Assembly (NCBI GenBank): GCA_964561105.1
Contig: CAZLOH010000022.1
Location: 14,173 to 78,172 of the forward strand
Direction of reading: 5' to 3'
Length of the DNA: 64,000 nucleotides
Source of the DNA: JADLHS01 sp964561105
GTDB taxonomy: Bacteria; Verrucomicrobiota; Verrucomicrobiia; Limisphaerales; JADLHS01
In this document: positions 53,305 to 61,460 of the stretch, one piece after another
Position numbering within the stretch: position 1 is the first letter of the stretch
Layout: each line of letters opens with the position of its first letter
Made by a program: the position numbers and the translations under genes
Notes under the pieces: generated by a model
The model's input: the letters and a program-made list of their open reading frames with translations, nothing else
Told to the model about the DNA's origin: nothing
The model's database searches: none

Positions 53305-56178
53305 ATGCCGCGCGTGTCCGCTGCCGCCGAAAATTTCCAGTCCGGTCAGCGCTGGGTCAGCGAGAGCGAACCCGAACTCGGCTTGGGTTCGGTGCAGCGC
53401 GTGTCCGCTCGAACCGTGACCCTCGCGTTCGCCGCCAGCCAGGCCACGCGGGAATACGCCCGCGACAACGCTCCGCTCCGCCGCGTGCGCTTCCGCGTCG
53501 GGGACAAGATCACCAGTCAGACTGCCGGCCAGCTCACGGTACAATCGGTCCGCGAACGCAACGGCCTTCTCTTTTACGCCGGCCAGGGCGTCGAGTGGTG
53601 CGAAACCGAACTGAGTGACGCGATCAGCTTCAACAAACCCGAGGAGCGTCTGCGGGCGGGGCAACTCGATCCCACGGAAGTCTTCGATCTGCGCATTGCC
53701 GCCCTGGGGCATCAGCATCAACGGCGCAAGTCCAGGGTGCGTGGGTTTGTCGGCGGTCGCATTGAGCTGATTCCTCACCAACTCTACCTGGCCGCCGAAG
53801 TGGCGCGCCGGCTCGTGCCCCGGGTGTTGTTGGCGGACGAAGTGGGCCTGGGCAAAACCATCGAGGCCTGCTTGATTCTTCACCGGCTCCTTTTGACGGG
53901 CCGCGCGCAACGGGTCTTGATCCTCGTGCCTGACTCGCTGGTGCATCAGTGGTTCGTCGAGTTGCTGCGTCGGTTCAATTTGTGGTTTCACATCTTCGAC
54001 GAGGAGCGGTGCGACGCCATCGAAACCGCCAACCCGGAAGCCAATCCCTTTTTGGACGATCAACTGGTGCTCGCCAGCCTCAGCCTCTTCACCCGGAAAG
54101 AATCACGCGTGAAACAAGCGATGACGGCGGGCTGGGATTTGCTCGTGGTGGATGAGGCGCATCATCTCGGCTGGTCACCGGAAGCCATCAGTCCCGAATA
54201 CGCCGTGGTCGAAGCGCTGGGCAGCCATGCACCCGGCCTCCTGCTATTGACGGCCACCCCCGAGCAACTTGGCCTGGCCAGCCACTTCGCCCGGCTGCGC
54301 TTGTTGGATCCGGATCGGTTTTACGACCTCGGCGAATTCATCCGGGAAGCGGAAAGTTACCGCGAGGTCGCGCGCCTGGCGAAGCAGCTTCTGGATAATA
54401 AACCGCTCGCCGCAAACGATGTGGCGACGCTGGCTCGCATCCTGCCGGACACCGAAGCCAATGTCCGGTCAAAGCTGAAGCAAGTGGCCGCCGGCGATGT
54501 CAGTGTGCGCGCGGAGCTTACGGAAGCGCTGCTGGATCAACACGGCACCGGGCGGGTGATGTTCCGCAACACCCGGGCGACCATCAGCGGGTTTCCCAAA
54601 CGCAACGTCCGCTTGGCGCCACTGACGGCACCGGCCGGCAGCCCGGGTCTGTTCGACGCGCTGGCCCGGGAGTTTGCCACCGATGCCGACGCGAAGGTGT
54701 TCGCAAATTTTCAGCCGGATTTCTCGAAGGATGCGCGGATGGACTGGCTTGCCGGTCTGCTGCGCCGGTTGACACCGGCGAAAGTGCTGCTCATCTGCCG
54801 CACGCAAGCGAAGGTCGGGGCGATTGATGCCGCGTTGCGCCAGCGGCTCAACGTGAAGCAGGGCGTGTTTCACGAGGGCCTGACGCTGGTGCAACGGGAC
54901 CGTAATGCGGCCTGGTTTGCCGAGGAGGATGGCGCGCGGATTCTGCTCTGCTCGGAGATTGGGAGCGAGGGCAGGAACTTTCAGTTCGCCCAGCACCTGG
55001 TCCTGTTCGATCTTCCGCTCGATCCGGAACTGCTGGAACAACGCATCGGGCGTCTCGACCGCATCGGCCAGACTGCGGAAATTCAAATCCATGTGCCCTT
55101 CGTCAAGGGCAGCTCGCAGGAAGTCCTGGCGCAATGGTATCACGCCGGTTTGAACGCCTTTGAGAGAAACCTGCCGGGTGGCCGCGCGTTGCTGGAACAG
55201 TTCGGCCCGCGCGTCCACGATCTCGCGCAGGATTTTCACGAAACCGAGACCACTGCCCGCGCCGAACTGGAGCAGTTGATCGCGGCCACGCAGGTCGCCC
55301 GGAAAACGCTGGCCACGCAGCTGGAGCAGGGACGCGACCGGCTGCTGGAATTAAATTCGTTTCGTTCCGAAGTGGGCGCGCGGCTCGTCGAGGAAATCCG
55401 CCGGCCGGATGCCGATCCAACCCTGGCCGGATTCATGGTTGCCGTCTTCGATCATTTTTCCATCCAGGTCGAAGAAATATCTCCGCGCACGTACCAACTC
55501 GGTTCGGCGGGCGTGTTCGCGGAATCGTTCCCGGGTTTGCCGGCGCAAGGCCTGACCGTCACCTGCGACCGGGCGCGGGCGTTGGCGCGCGAGGACGTCC
55601 AGTTCCTGACCTGGGATCATCCGCTGGTCACGGGCGCGTTGGATTTGCTGCTGGGCGGGGAGAAAGGTAACTGCAGTTTTGCCAAATGGCCGGATGCCAG
55701 GACCGCCGGGTTGTACGTCGAGGTCATTTACCTGCTCGAATGTATCGCGCCGCCCTCGCTGCACGTGGACCGGTTTCTGCCGCCGACGCCGTTGCGGGTG
55801 CTGGTGGATCATCGCGGGAACGATGTGAGCGACGCCGTCCCCGCTGAAATGCTCGCGCGACATTTAAGGAACGGTGACGCCTACGCGCTTCTCGATCAAC
55901 CGACGCTGCGCGAGGAATTGCTGCCAGATCTGATCGAACAGGCGCAGGCCATCGCCGACAGGCGGGTGCCGCAAATGGTGGCGCAGGCACGCCAGGAGGC
56001 GTCCGATCAATTGGAACACGAAACGAACCGGCTGAGAGAATTGCGGAAGGTCAACCGCAGTGTCCGGGTTGAAGAAATTGAGTTGCTCGTGCAGCAGCAA
56101 CGCGCATTGGATCAACACCTGGCCGGGGCGCGGCTGCGCTTGGAGGCGGTCCGCTTGATTCAACGCGGGCCTGCGTGA
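53305..56178 (+). CDS. RapA/HepA-like SNF2 helicase
   Basis: A 957-residue SNF2-type ATPase from ATG 53305 (MPRVSAAAENFQ). Walker A is DEVGLGKT at 178-185, DEAH at 283-286, and the second lobe has NFQPDFSKDARMDWLAGLLRR, SEIGSEGRNFQFAQHLVLFD and LEQRIGRLDRIGQ, the signature order of RapA, which recycles stalled RNA polymerase. The N-terminus includes the RapA-like beta strands (GQRWVSESEPELGLGSVQ), and the C-terminal domain is long with coiled-coil helices (ASDQLEHETNRLRELRKV). Free-standing in this region, 61 bases downstream of the esterase. The assignment is by motif order; a related SNF2 helicase of different role cannot be ruled out. Confidence 0.9.
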   Translation: MPRVSAAAENFQSGQRWVSESEPELGLGSVQRVSARTVTLAFAASQATREYARDNAPLRRVRFRVGDKITSQTAGQLTVQSVRERNGLLFYAGQGVEWCETELSDAISFNKPEERLRAGQLDPTEVFDLRIAALGHQHQRRKSRVRGFVGGRIELIPHQLYLAAEVARRLVPRVLLADEVGLGKTIEACLILHRLLLTGRAQRVLILVPDSLVHQWFVELLRRFNLWFHIFDEERCDAIETANPEANPFLDDQLVLASLSLFTRKESRVKQAMTAGWDLLVVDEAHHLGWSPEAISPEYAVVEALGSHAPGLLLLTATPEQLGLASHFARLRLLDPDRFYDLGEFIREAESYREVARLAKQLLDNKPLAANDVATLARILPDTEANVRSKLKQVAAGDVSVRAELTEALLDQHGTGRVMFRNTRATISGFPKRNVRLAPLTAPAGSPGLFDALAREFATDADAKVFANFQPDFSKDARMDWLAGLLRRLTPAKVLLICRTQAKVGAIDAALRQRLNVKQGVFHEGLTLVQRDRNAAWFAEEDGARILLCSEIGSEGRNFQFAQHLVLFDLPLDPELLEQRIGRLDRIGQTAEIQIHVPFVKGSSQEVLAQWYHAGLNAFERNLPGGRALLEQFGPRVHDLAQDFHETETTARAELEQLIAATQVARKTLATQLEQGRDRLLELNSFRSEVGARLVEEIRRPDADPTLAGFMVAVFDHFSIQVEEISPRTYQLGSAGVFAESFPGLPAQGLTVTCDRARALAREDVQFLTWDHPLVTGALDLLLGGEKGNCSFAKWPDARTAGLYVEVIYLLECIAPPSLHVDRFLPPTPLRVLVDHRGNDVSDAVPAEMLARHLRNGDAYALLDQPTLREELLPDLIEQAQAIADRRVPQMVAQARQEASDQLEHETNRLRELRKVNRSVRVEEIELLVQQQRALDQHLAGARLRLEAVRLIQRGPA

Positions 56179-56277
56179 TTGCAACCGAGATTGGTTGTTG
56201 TCGGCCAGGTCCGGGCTGCTCGTCGGCGGCGGGTGGCGCGCTTGTTTAACAGCGGCGCATGTGCTACAGAACTGGCC

Positions 56278-57261
56278 ATGATCCGCTCTCTAGCGCTGAT
56301 TCTGTGTGCGATAACGCTCAACGCCCGCGCGGCGGGCCTGGGCGAACCGCTGGTGTTCACCGGCACTTGCGATGCTTCCGCGGCGATTGCCCTCCACCCG
56401 AATCTGTTTGTCGTCGCCAGTGACGAGGACAACGTCCTGCGTTTTTACCGGCCGAACCAGCCCGGGCCGCCGGCGTTCAAGTATGACCTGAACTGGATGC
56501 TCGCCACCGAATCCAAGTCAACGGAAACCGACCTCGAAGGGGCAACCCGGCTGGGACAACACATTTTTTTCATCTCGTCGCACGGGCGCAACGCGGAAGG
56601 CAAGTATGCGCCGGATCGGCACCGATTCTTCGCGCTGGAGCTGACCGAGCATAACGGAAAAATCGTGGCGCAACCGGTGGGCCGGCCCTACCGGAACCTG
56701 GTGGAAGATCTCGCGCGCGATCCGAAGTATGCGCGTTTCCGACTGGCCGAAGCCGCGAAAAAGGCGCCGAAATCGCCCGGCGGTTTCAACATCGAAGCGT
56801 TGGCCGATACGCCCGAGGGAGGATTGTTGATCGGCTTCCGCAGTCCGATCCCGGAACACCGCGCTTTGCTGGCTCCGTTGCTCAATCCGAATGACGTCGT
56901 CAACGGGCAACCGCCCCGGTTTGGCGATCCCATCCTGCTCGACCTGGGCGGGCTGGGTCTGCGCGACATGTGTTCCACCCCGACCGGCTATTACCTCGTC
57001 GCCGGGCCGGACGCCGGACACAAGAAGAGTCATGCGGACAGCCGGCTATTCACATGGGCAGGCGGTGACGCCATCCCACAGGCCGTCCCGGACGTTTCGT
57101 TTCACAAGATCAACCCGGAAGGCATTTTCACTCTCGATGCGAACCATCGCTCCGACTTCATGATCATCAGCGATGATGGCAAACGGAAGGTGGACGGTGA
57201 GGAATGTAAGAAACTGCCCGAAACGGAACGGCAGTTCCGAGCCTACCGATTCACTCCGTAG
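56278..57261 (+). CDS. Secreted DUF3616 family protein
   Basis: A 327-residue protein from ATG 56278, with a signal sequence (MIRSLALILCAITLNARA) followed by the DUF3616 pattern: FTGTCDASAAIALHPNLFVVASDEDNVLRFYR, then a strand set containing LEGATRLGQHIFFISSHGRNAEGKYAPDR and GGFNIEALADTPEGGLLIGFRSP. This resembles phytase-like or beta-propeller secreted proteins of unknown substrate. The upstream frame (from 56179) lacks support. It ends near repeat-rich DNA. Confidence 0.86.
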   Translation: MIRSLALILCAITLNARAAGLGEPLVFTGTCDASAAIALHPNLFVVASDEDNVLRFYRPNQPGPPAFKYDLNWMLATESKSTETDLEGATRLGQHIFFISSHGRNAEGKYAPDRHRFFALELTEHNGKIVAQPVGRPYRNLVEDLARDPKYARFRLAEAAKKAPKSPGGFNIEALADTPEGGLLIGFRSPIPEHRALLAPLLNPNDVVNGQPPRFGDPILLDLGGLGLRDMCSTPTGYYLVAGPDAGHKKSHADSRLFTWAGGDAIPQAVPDVSFHKINPEGIFTLDANHRSDFMIISDDGKRKVDGEECKKLPETERQFRAYRFTP

Positions 57262-57272
57262 CAGCTTGAAAG

Positions 57273-57373
57273 GTTGACACGCCGCTGCGTGCGGGCACGC
57301 GGCCTGCAAGTCTCGTTCGCCTGGTCTTGAAGGCCGGGTTCCCCAACCCAGCGTTACGAGGTGAAGTGTCCGG
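57273..57373 (-). repeat. Hairpin repeat C, copy 2 (inverted)
   Basis: On the minus strand this matches 51646-51754: CACTTCAC, a hairpin with loop GGGG, GGCGAACGAG and a GCCGCGTG-type hairpin, ending GTGTCAA. Differences from copy 1 fall partly within the hairpin arms. Confidence 0.85.
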
Positions 57374-57510
57374 ATTGCAACCGCGCTATCCGTTCTTTCT
57401 TCCATCAATCACCGGGCCGAAGTCACGGCGTTAGAACGTTTTCAACGATGATGTAGCGATGCGATGCGGGCGACGTTTGAGCAGCGCACGGCCCCGGTTT
57501 GGCGACGGGA

Positions 57511-57770
57511 CGGCGGCGCTTTGGAGTGCGATGCCTTGGCATCGCTTTTAGCAGGCGACCGGTCGCCGTCAAACTACCAGTACGGTTCCTTCACCGCGAG
57601 CCGCTGAACGCGGCTCTGCTTGGCCGGCAAGCCAGCCAAGCGGCCAAAGCGGTGACAAGTCACCGCACTCCAAAAACGGGGCCGGCCGCGTCAACCCAAA
57701 GCCCAGGCGGATTGACCTCCGCGCCCCCGCCCGCCTTTCAACCGCTCCATGTTTTGTGGAAACGCTCTAA
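57511..57770 (+). repeat. Composite palindromic element B, copy 2
   Basis: It matches 23609-23869 over its whole length, with the same order of five hairpins. The GGCGAC arm pair reads GGCGAC-CG-GTCGCC here, and the fourth stem has one mismatch (GCCAGCC). The central 30 bases differ strongly, while the outer parts and the 3' tail (GGCCGGCCGCGTCAACCC) are nearly identical. Confidence 0.85.
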
Positions 57771-57859
57771 TGAAAAATGTCCAAATGGAAATGCGCCCAC
57801 CCTGTGAACTTCGGTCAAAAGATTGACCGCTCACTGATTGTGCCTGAGAATGATCCACC

Positions 57860-59602
57860 ATGACCAATCGAGTCGTTCTAGCATTTTTTGTCGCCGCGCT
57901 GCTGCTCGAGTCCGGCGTCGCCCGCAGTCCGGCGGCCTCCGTGCCAAATTTCAATCTGCTGGACCAGGACGGCATCAATCACGAGCTGTATCGCGCACCC
58001 GGCAAGGCGGTCGTGTTGTTCTTCACCGGCAACGGTTGTCCGGTCGCCCGCAAAAGCGCCCCCAAGCTCAACGCGCTCAAGGACGAGTTCGAGACGAAAG
58101 GTGTCACGTTCTGGGTGGTCAACTCCTATGCCGGCGACACCACGGCGGAGGTTCGCAAGGAACGCCGCGACCTTGGCCTCTGGAGCACGGTGTTTCTGCT
58201 GGATCGGAAACAAGCGGTGGCGTTCGCGCTCGGAGTGGAACGCACCGCCGAAGTGGTGGCCATCAGCACCAAGGACTGGAACATTTTTTATCGCGGCGCG
58301 ATGGACAATCAGTTGAGCGAGGGCGCAGAGAAACCAACCTGGAGCGAACAATACTTGAAGGAAGCCCTGGCCGATTTCCTGGCGGACAAACCGGTCACCA
58401 CCAAGCCCACGCGGACGAGGGGTTGCCGGTTCGCCTTTGCCAATGTGGGCGGAACGAATGGCGTGCCGGACTACGCCACGCAAATCGCGCCGCTGCTAAA
58501 ACAGAATTGTGTCAGTTGCCATCGCCCGGATGGCATCGGTCCGTGGAGCATGAGCAGTCATCGGAAGGTGGCCAATTATGCCGACATGATCGAGGAGGTA
58601 CTGCTCACCCGCCGGATGCCGCCCTGGGATCCGGACCCGGATTACGGCGAGTTCCGCAATGCGCACCAACTGGATCGCGACCAAACACAGACGCTGTTGG
58701 CGTGGGTCAAGGCCGGAGCGCCGCGCGGCCCGGGACCGGATCCGCTGGAGGAGCCGTTGCCGCCGCTCCCGGAATGGCGGCTCGGCAAACCCGACGTGGT
58801 TCTGCACCTGCCCAAACCGGAGCAGGTGCCCGCCACCGGAATTGTTGACTATCGCTACGTCGAAGTGGCCTCCCCCTTCACCAACGATGTCTGGCTGTCC
58901 GCTCTGGACATCAAACCAGGCAACCACAAGGTGGTTCACCACGTCATTCTCTACGTGAAATCGCCGGGCGACGACGACAACGACAATGAAAACGGCAAGT
59001 TCTTCATCGGCTGGGCGCCTGGAGCCAGCGCGTTGAGTTATCCCGAAGGCGTGGCCAAGAAGCTGCCCGCCGGCTCGAAACTGACCCTCGAACTGCATTA
59101 CACCACTTGCGGAACGGCGCAGGAGGACGCCAGCGAAGTGGCGCTCTACCTCGCCTCCGGCCCGAAGCAACGCAGCGCCGAGACGCGCGCGGCCGTCCAG
59201 TTCGACCTGGACATCCCGCCCGGCGAAGCCCAGGCCGCGCACCTGGCCACCTACTCCTTCCGGAAGCCCGCCACCATCTACGGCCTTTTTCCCCACATGC
59301 ACTATCGGGGAAAGTGGATGCGCTACGAACTGCTCCTGCCGAATGGCAAACGGGAAACCCTTCTGGACGTGCCGCGCTACGATTTCCAATGGCAGATGAG
59401 CTACTACTTCAAGCACCCGCGCCACGTTCCCGCCGGCACCTGGTTGCTGGTCACCGGCGCGTTCGACAATTCAGCCGCCAATCCGGCCAATCCCGACCCG
59501 AACCGCCGGGTCTATTTCGGCAAACAATCCTGGGATGAAATGTTCATCGGCTTCTTCGAGGCTGCCGATGACCCCGAGCCGGGCGCGACGGCTTCACGGT
59601 AG
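57860..59602 (+). CDS. Redoxin-cytochrome c-copper monooxygenase-like fusion protein
   Basis: A 580-residue exported protein: signal peptide (MTNRVVLAFFVAALLLESGVARS), a thioredoxin-like redoxin domain with a single cysteine (GNGC60PVA), a one-heme cytochrome c site (C217-V-S-C-H221, with MPPWDPDPDYG following), then a C-terminal domain resembling the type II copper-dependent ascorbate monooxygenases (DBH/PHM): VVHHVILYV, LELHYTT and FPHMHYRGKW supply candidate copper ligands. The order suggests an electron chain from heme to copper within one periplasmic protein. Related fusions exist in Planctomycetes and Verrucomicrobia, but the substrate is unknown. The redoxin lacks a second cysteine, so it is probably not a classical disulfide reductase. 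Confidence 0.88.
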   Translation: MTNRVVLAFFVAALLLESGVARSPAASVPNFNLLDQDGINHELYRAPGKAVVLFFTGNGCPVARKSAPKLNALKDEFETKGVTFWVVNSYAGDTTAEVRKERRDLGLWSTVFLLDRKQAVAFALGVERTAEVVAISTKDWNIFYRGAMDNQLSEGAEKPTWSEQYLKEALADFLADKPVTTKPTRTRGCRFAFANVGGTNGVPDYATQIAPLLKQNCVSCHRPDGIGPWSMSSHRKVANYADMIEEVLLTRRMPPWDPDPDYGEFRNAHQLDRDQTQTLLAWVKAGAPRGPGPDPLEEPLPPLPEWRLGKPDVVLHLPKPEQVPATGIVDYRYVEVASPFTNDVWLSALDIKPGNHKVVHHVILYVKSPGDDDNDNENGKFFIGWAPGASALSYPEGVAKKLPAGSKLTLELHYTTCGTAQEDASEVALYLASGPKQRSAETRAAVQFDLDIPPGEAQAAHLATYSFRKPATIYGLFPHMHYRGKWMRYELLLPNGKRETLLDVPRYDFQWQMSYYFKHPRHVPAGTWLLVTGAFDNSAANPANPDPNRRVYFGKQSWDEMFIGFFEAADDPEPGATASR

Positions 59603-59777
59603 CGAGGCTGCTGACTCCTTCGTCCTGCTACCAATCACCACCCCACCGAACGCTCCCCCAACCGCCGCGTCCGCACGCGCTGCTTTGGAGCCGCTGCGCT
59701 TCAGGAGCACGATAGCTTGCGGCAGCGCTCGCAAATTCCGGTTGCACGCGACGCCGCGCTTCACGAACATGCCGCGC

Positions 59778-61304
59778 ATGTTAGCCCGCGTTTGTTCCGC
59801 CGCCGTCAACGGCATCGAGGCTTATCCCGTCGAAGTCGAGGTCAATGCCGGTTATGGCGACACGATCATCGTCATCGTCGGGCTGCCCGATGCAGCGGTG
59901 AAGGAATCGCGCGACCGCGTATCCACCGCGCTGGCCAATTCCGGATTCAAATTCCCCATGGGCCGCTGCACCATCAATCTCGCCCCGGCGGATGTGAAGA
60001 AGGAAGGCCCAAGCTTCGATCTGCCCATCGCGCTCGGCATTCTCGCCGCCAGCGAACAGGTGGAGACGGACCAGCTCGATAACTTCATCGCCGTGGGTGA
60101 ACTCGCGCTCACCGGCGCGGTGCGGCCGTGCAAAGGCGTTTTGCCCATCGCCCTGCGCGCCAAGGCGGATGGAATGACCGGCGTGCTCGTGCCGGCGGAG
60201 AACGCGGCGGAAGCAGCCGTGGTCGCGGGCCTGCAAGTCATCCCCGTGCAAAACCTCCGCGAAGCCGCACAGTTTCTGGAAGGCGAGATCCGCATCAGTC
60301 CGACCCGGGTGGATGTGACGAAACTTTTCGATCAACCGCTGGAGGACGACGTGGACTTCAGCGAGGTCAAGGGGCAGGAGTCGGTGAAGCGCGCGCTGGA
60401 GATCGCCGCGGCGGGCGGACATAACGTGCTGCTCATCGGTCCGCCGGGCACGGGCAAGTCCATGCTGGCGAAGCGACTCGCCACGATCCTGCCGCCGCTC
60501 ACGCTGGAGGAAGCGCTGGAGACGACCAAGATTCACAGCATCGTCGGCCTGCTGAATCCCAAGCAGGGGCTGATCACGCGCCGTCCGTTTCGCGCGCCGC
60601 ACCATACCGCCAGCGACGCCGGTTTGCTCGGCGGCAACATCAATCCCACCCCGGGCGAAATCTCGCTCGCGCACCACGGCGTGTTGTTTCTCGATGAATT
60701 GCCGGAGTTCAAACGCAGCGTGCTCGAAACCATGCGCCAGCCCCTGGAGGACGGCCGCGTGACGATTTCGCGCGCGGCGGGGACCATGACGTTCCCCAGC
60801 CAGTTCATGCTGGTAGCCGCGATGAACCCCACGCCCGACGGCAAAATGCCGCACGAAAGCAAGTCGTCCCCGCGCGAGATTCAAAACTATCTCGGGCGCA
60901 TTTCCGGGCCGTTGCTGGACCGGATTGATCTGCATGTGGAGGTGCCGGCGGTGAAGTTCCGCGAGATTTCCGGCGACCGCTTGGGAGAATCCTCGGCGGA
61001 GATTCGCCGGCGGGTGGTGGCGGCGCGACAGCGGCAACAGGCGCGGTTGGCCCACAAGCCGAAGGTCACCTGCAACGCCCGGATGGGCACGAAAGAGTTG
61101 AAGGAGTTTTGCGCGCTCGACGAAGCCACGAAGGAACTGCTCAAGAATGCGATGGCGGATTACAACCTGAGCGCCCGCGCGTACGACCGGATTTTGAAGG
61201 TGGCGCGCACGATTGCCGACCTGGCGGCCACCGACCACATCCTGAGCGATCACGTATCCGAGGCCATCCAACTGCGTTCGTTGGACCGGCAACTCTGGAG
61301 TTGA
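59778..61304 (+). CDS. yifB: YifB/ComM family magnesium-chelatase-like AAA+ ATPase
   Basis: A 508-residue protein from ATG 59778 (MLARVCSAAVNGIEAYPVEVEV), the usual start for this family; an ATG at 59769 is equally possible. The N-terminal Lon-like fold (GDTIIVIVGLPDAAVKESRDRV, KKEGPSFDLPIALGILAAS) precedes the Mg-chelatase AAA+ core with Walker A GPPGTGKS, then FRAPHHTASDAGLLGG and LFLDELPEF, and a C-terminal helical domain (NLSARAYDRILKVARTIADL). ComM/YifB is a hexameric helicase that aids branch migration in natural transformation. No competence genes are adjacent. Confidence 0.95.
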   Translation: MLARVCSAAVNGIEAYPVEVEVNAGYGDTIIVIVGLPDAAVKESRDRVSTALANSGFKFPMGRCTINLAPADVKKEGPSFDLPIALGILAASEQVETDQLDNFIAVGELALTGAVRPCKGVLPIALRAKADGMTGVLVPAENAAEAAVVAGLQVIPVQNLREAAQFLEGEIRISPTRVDVTKLFDQPLEDDVDFSEVKGQESVKRALEIAAAGGHNVLLIGPPGTGKSMLAKRLATILPPLTLEEALETTKIHSIVGLLNPKQGLITRRPFRAPHHTASDAGLLGGNINPTPGEISLAHHGVLFLDELPEFKRSVLETMRQPLEDGRVTISRAAGTMTFPSQFMLVAAMNPTPDGKMPHESKSSPREIQNYLGRISGPLLDRIDLHVEVPAVKFREISGDRLGESSAEIRRRVVAARQRQQARLAHKPKVTCNARMGTKELKEFCALDEATKELLKNAMADYNLSARAYDRILKVARTIADLAATDHILSDHVSEAIQLRSLDRQLWS

Positions 61305-61460
61305 AGCGGATTCACTGAGTTTGCGGCAAGCTGGCCTCCGGGCATCGCCGCTGACGTTCACCGGCAGGTCACCGATTTGCCATTTGGAATTTTCGCCTCA
61401 GTCGGGATTGGATTTCTCACCGCGCGCAACCGCCTCGCTCGCGTTGTCGCAAGCTTTCCG

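Larger units (their letters stand above)
57262..57859. other. Repeat-rich intergenic region
   Basis: About 600 bases holding repeat C copy 2 (inverted) and element B copy 2. The final 90 bases before the next gene contain GGTCAAAAGATTGACC, a short inverted repeat near 57814 that could be an operator. No gene is visible. Confidence 0.6.
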
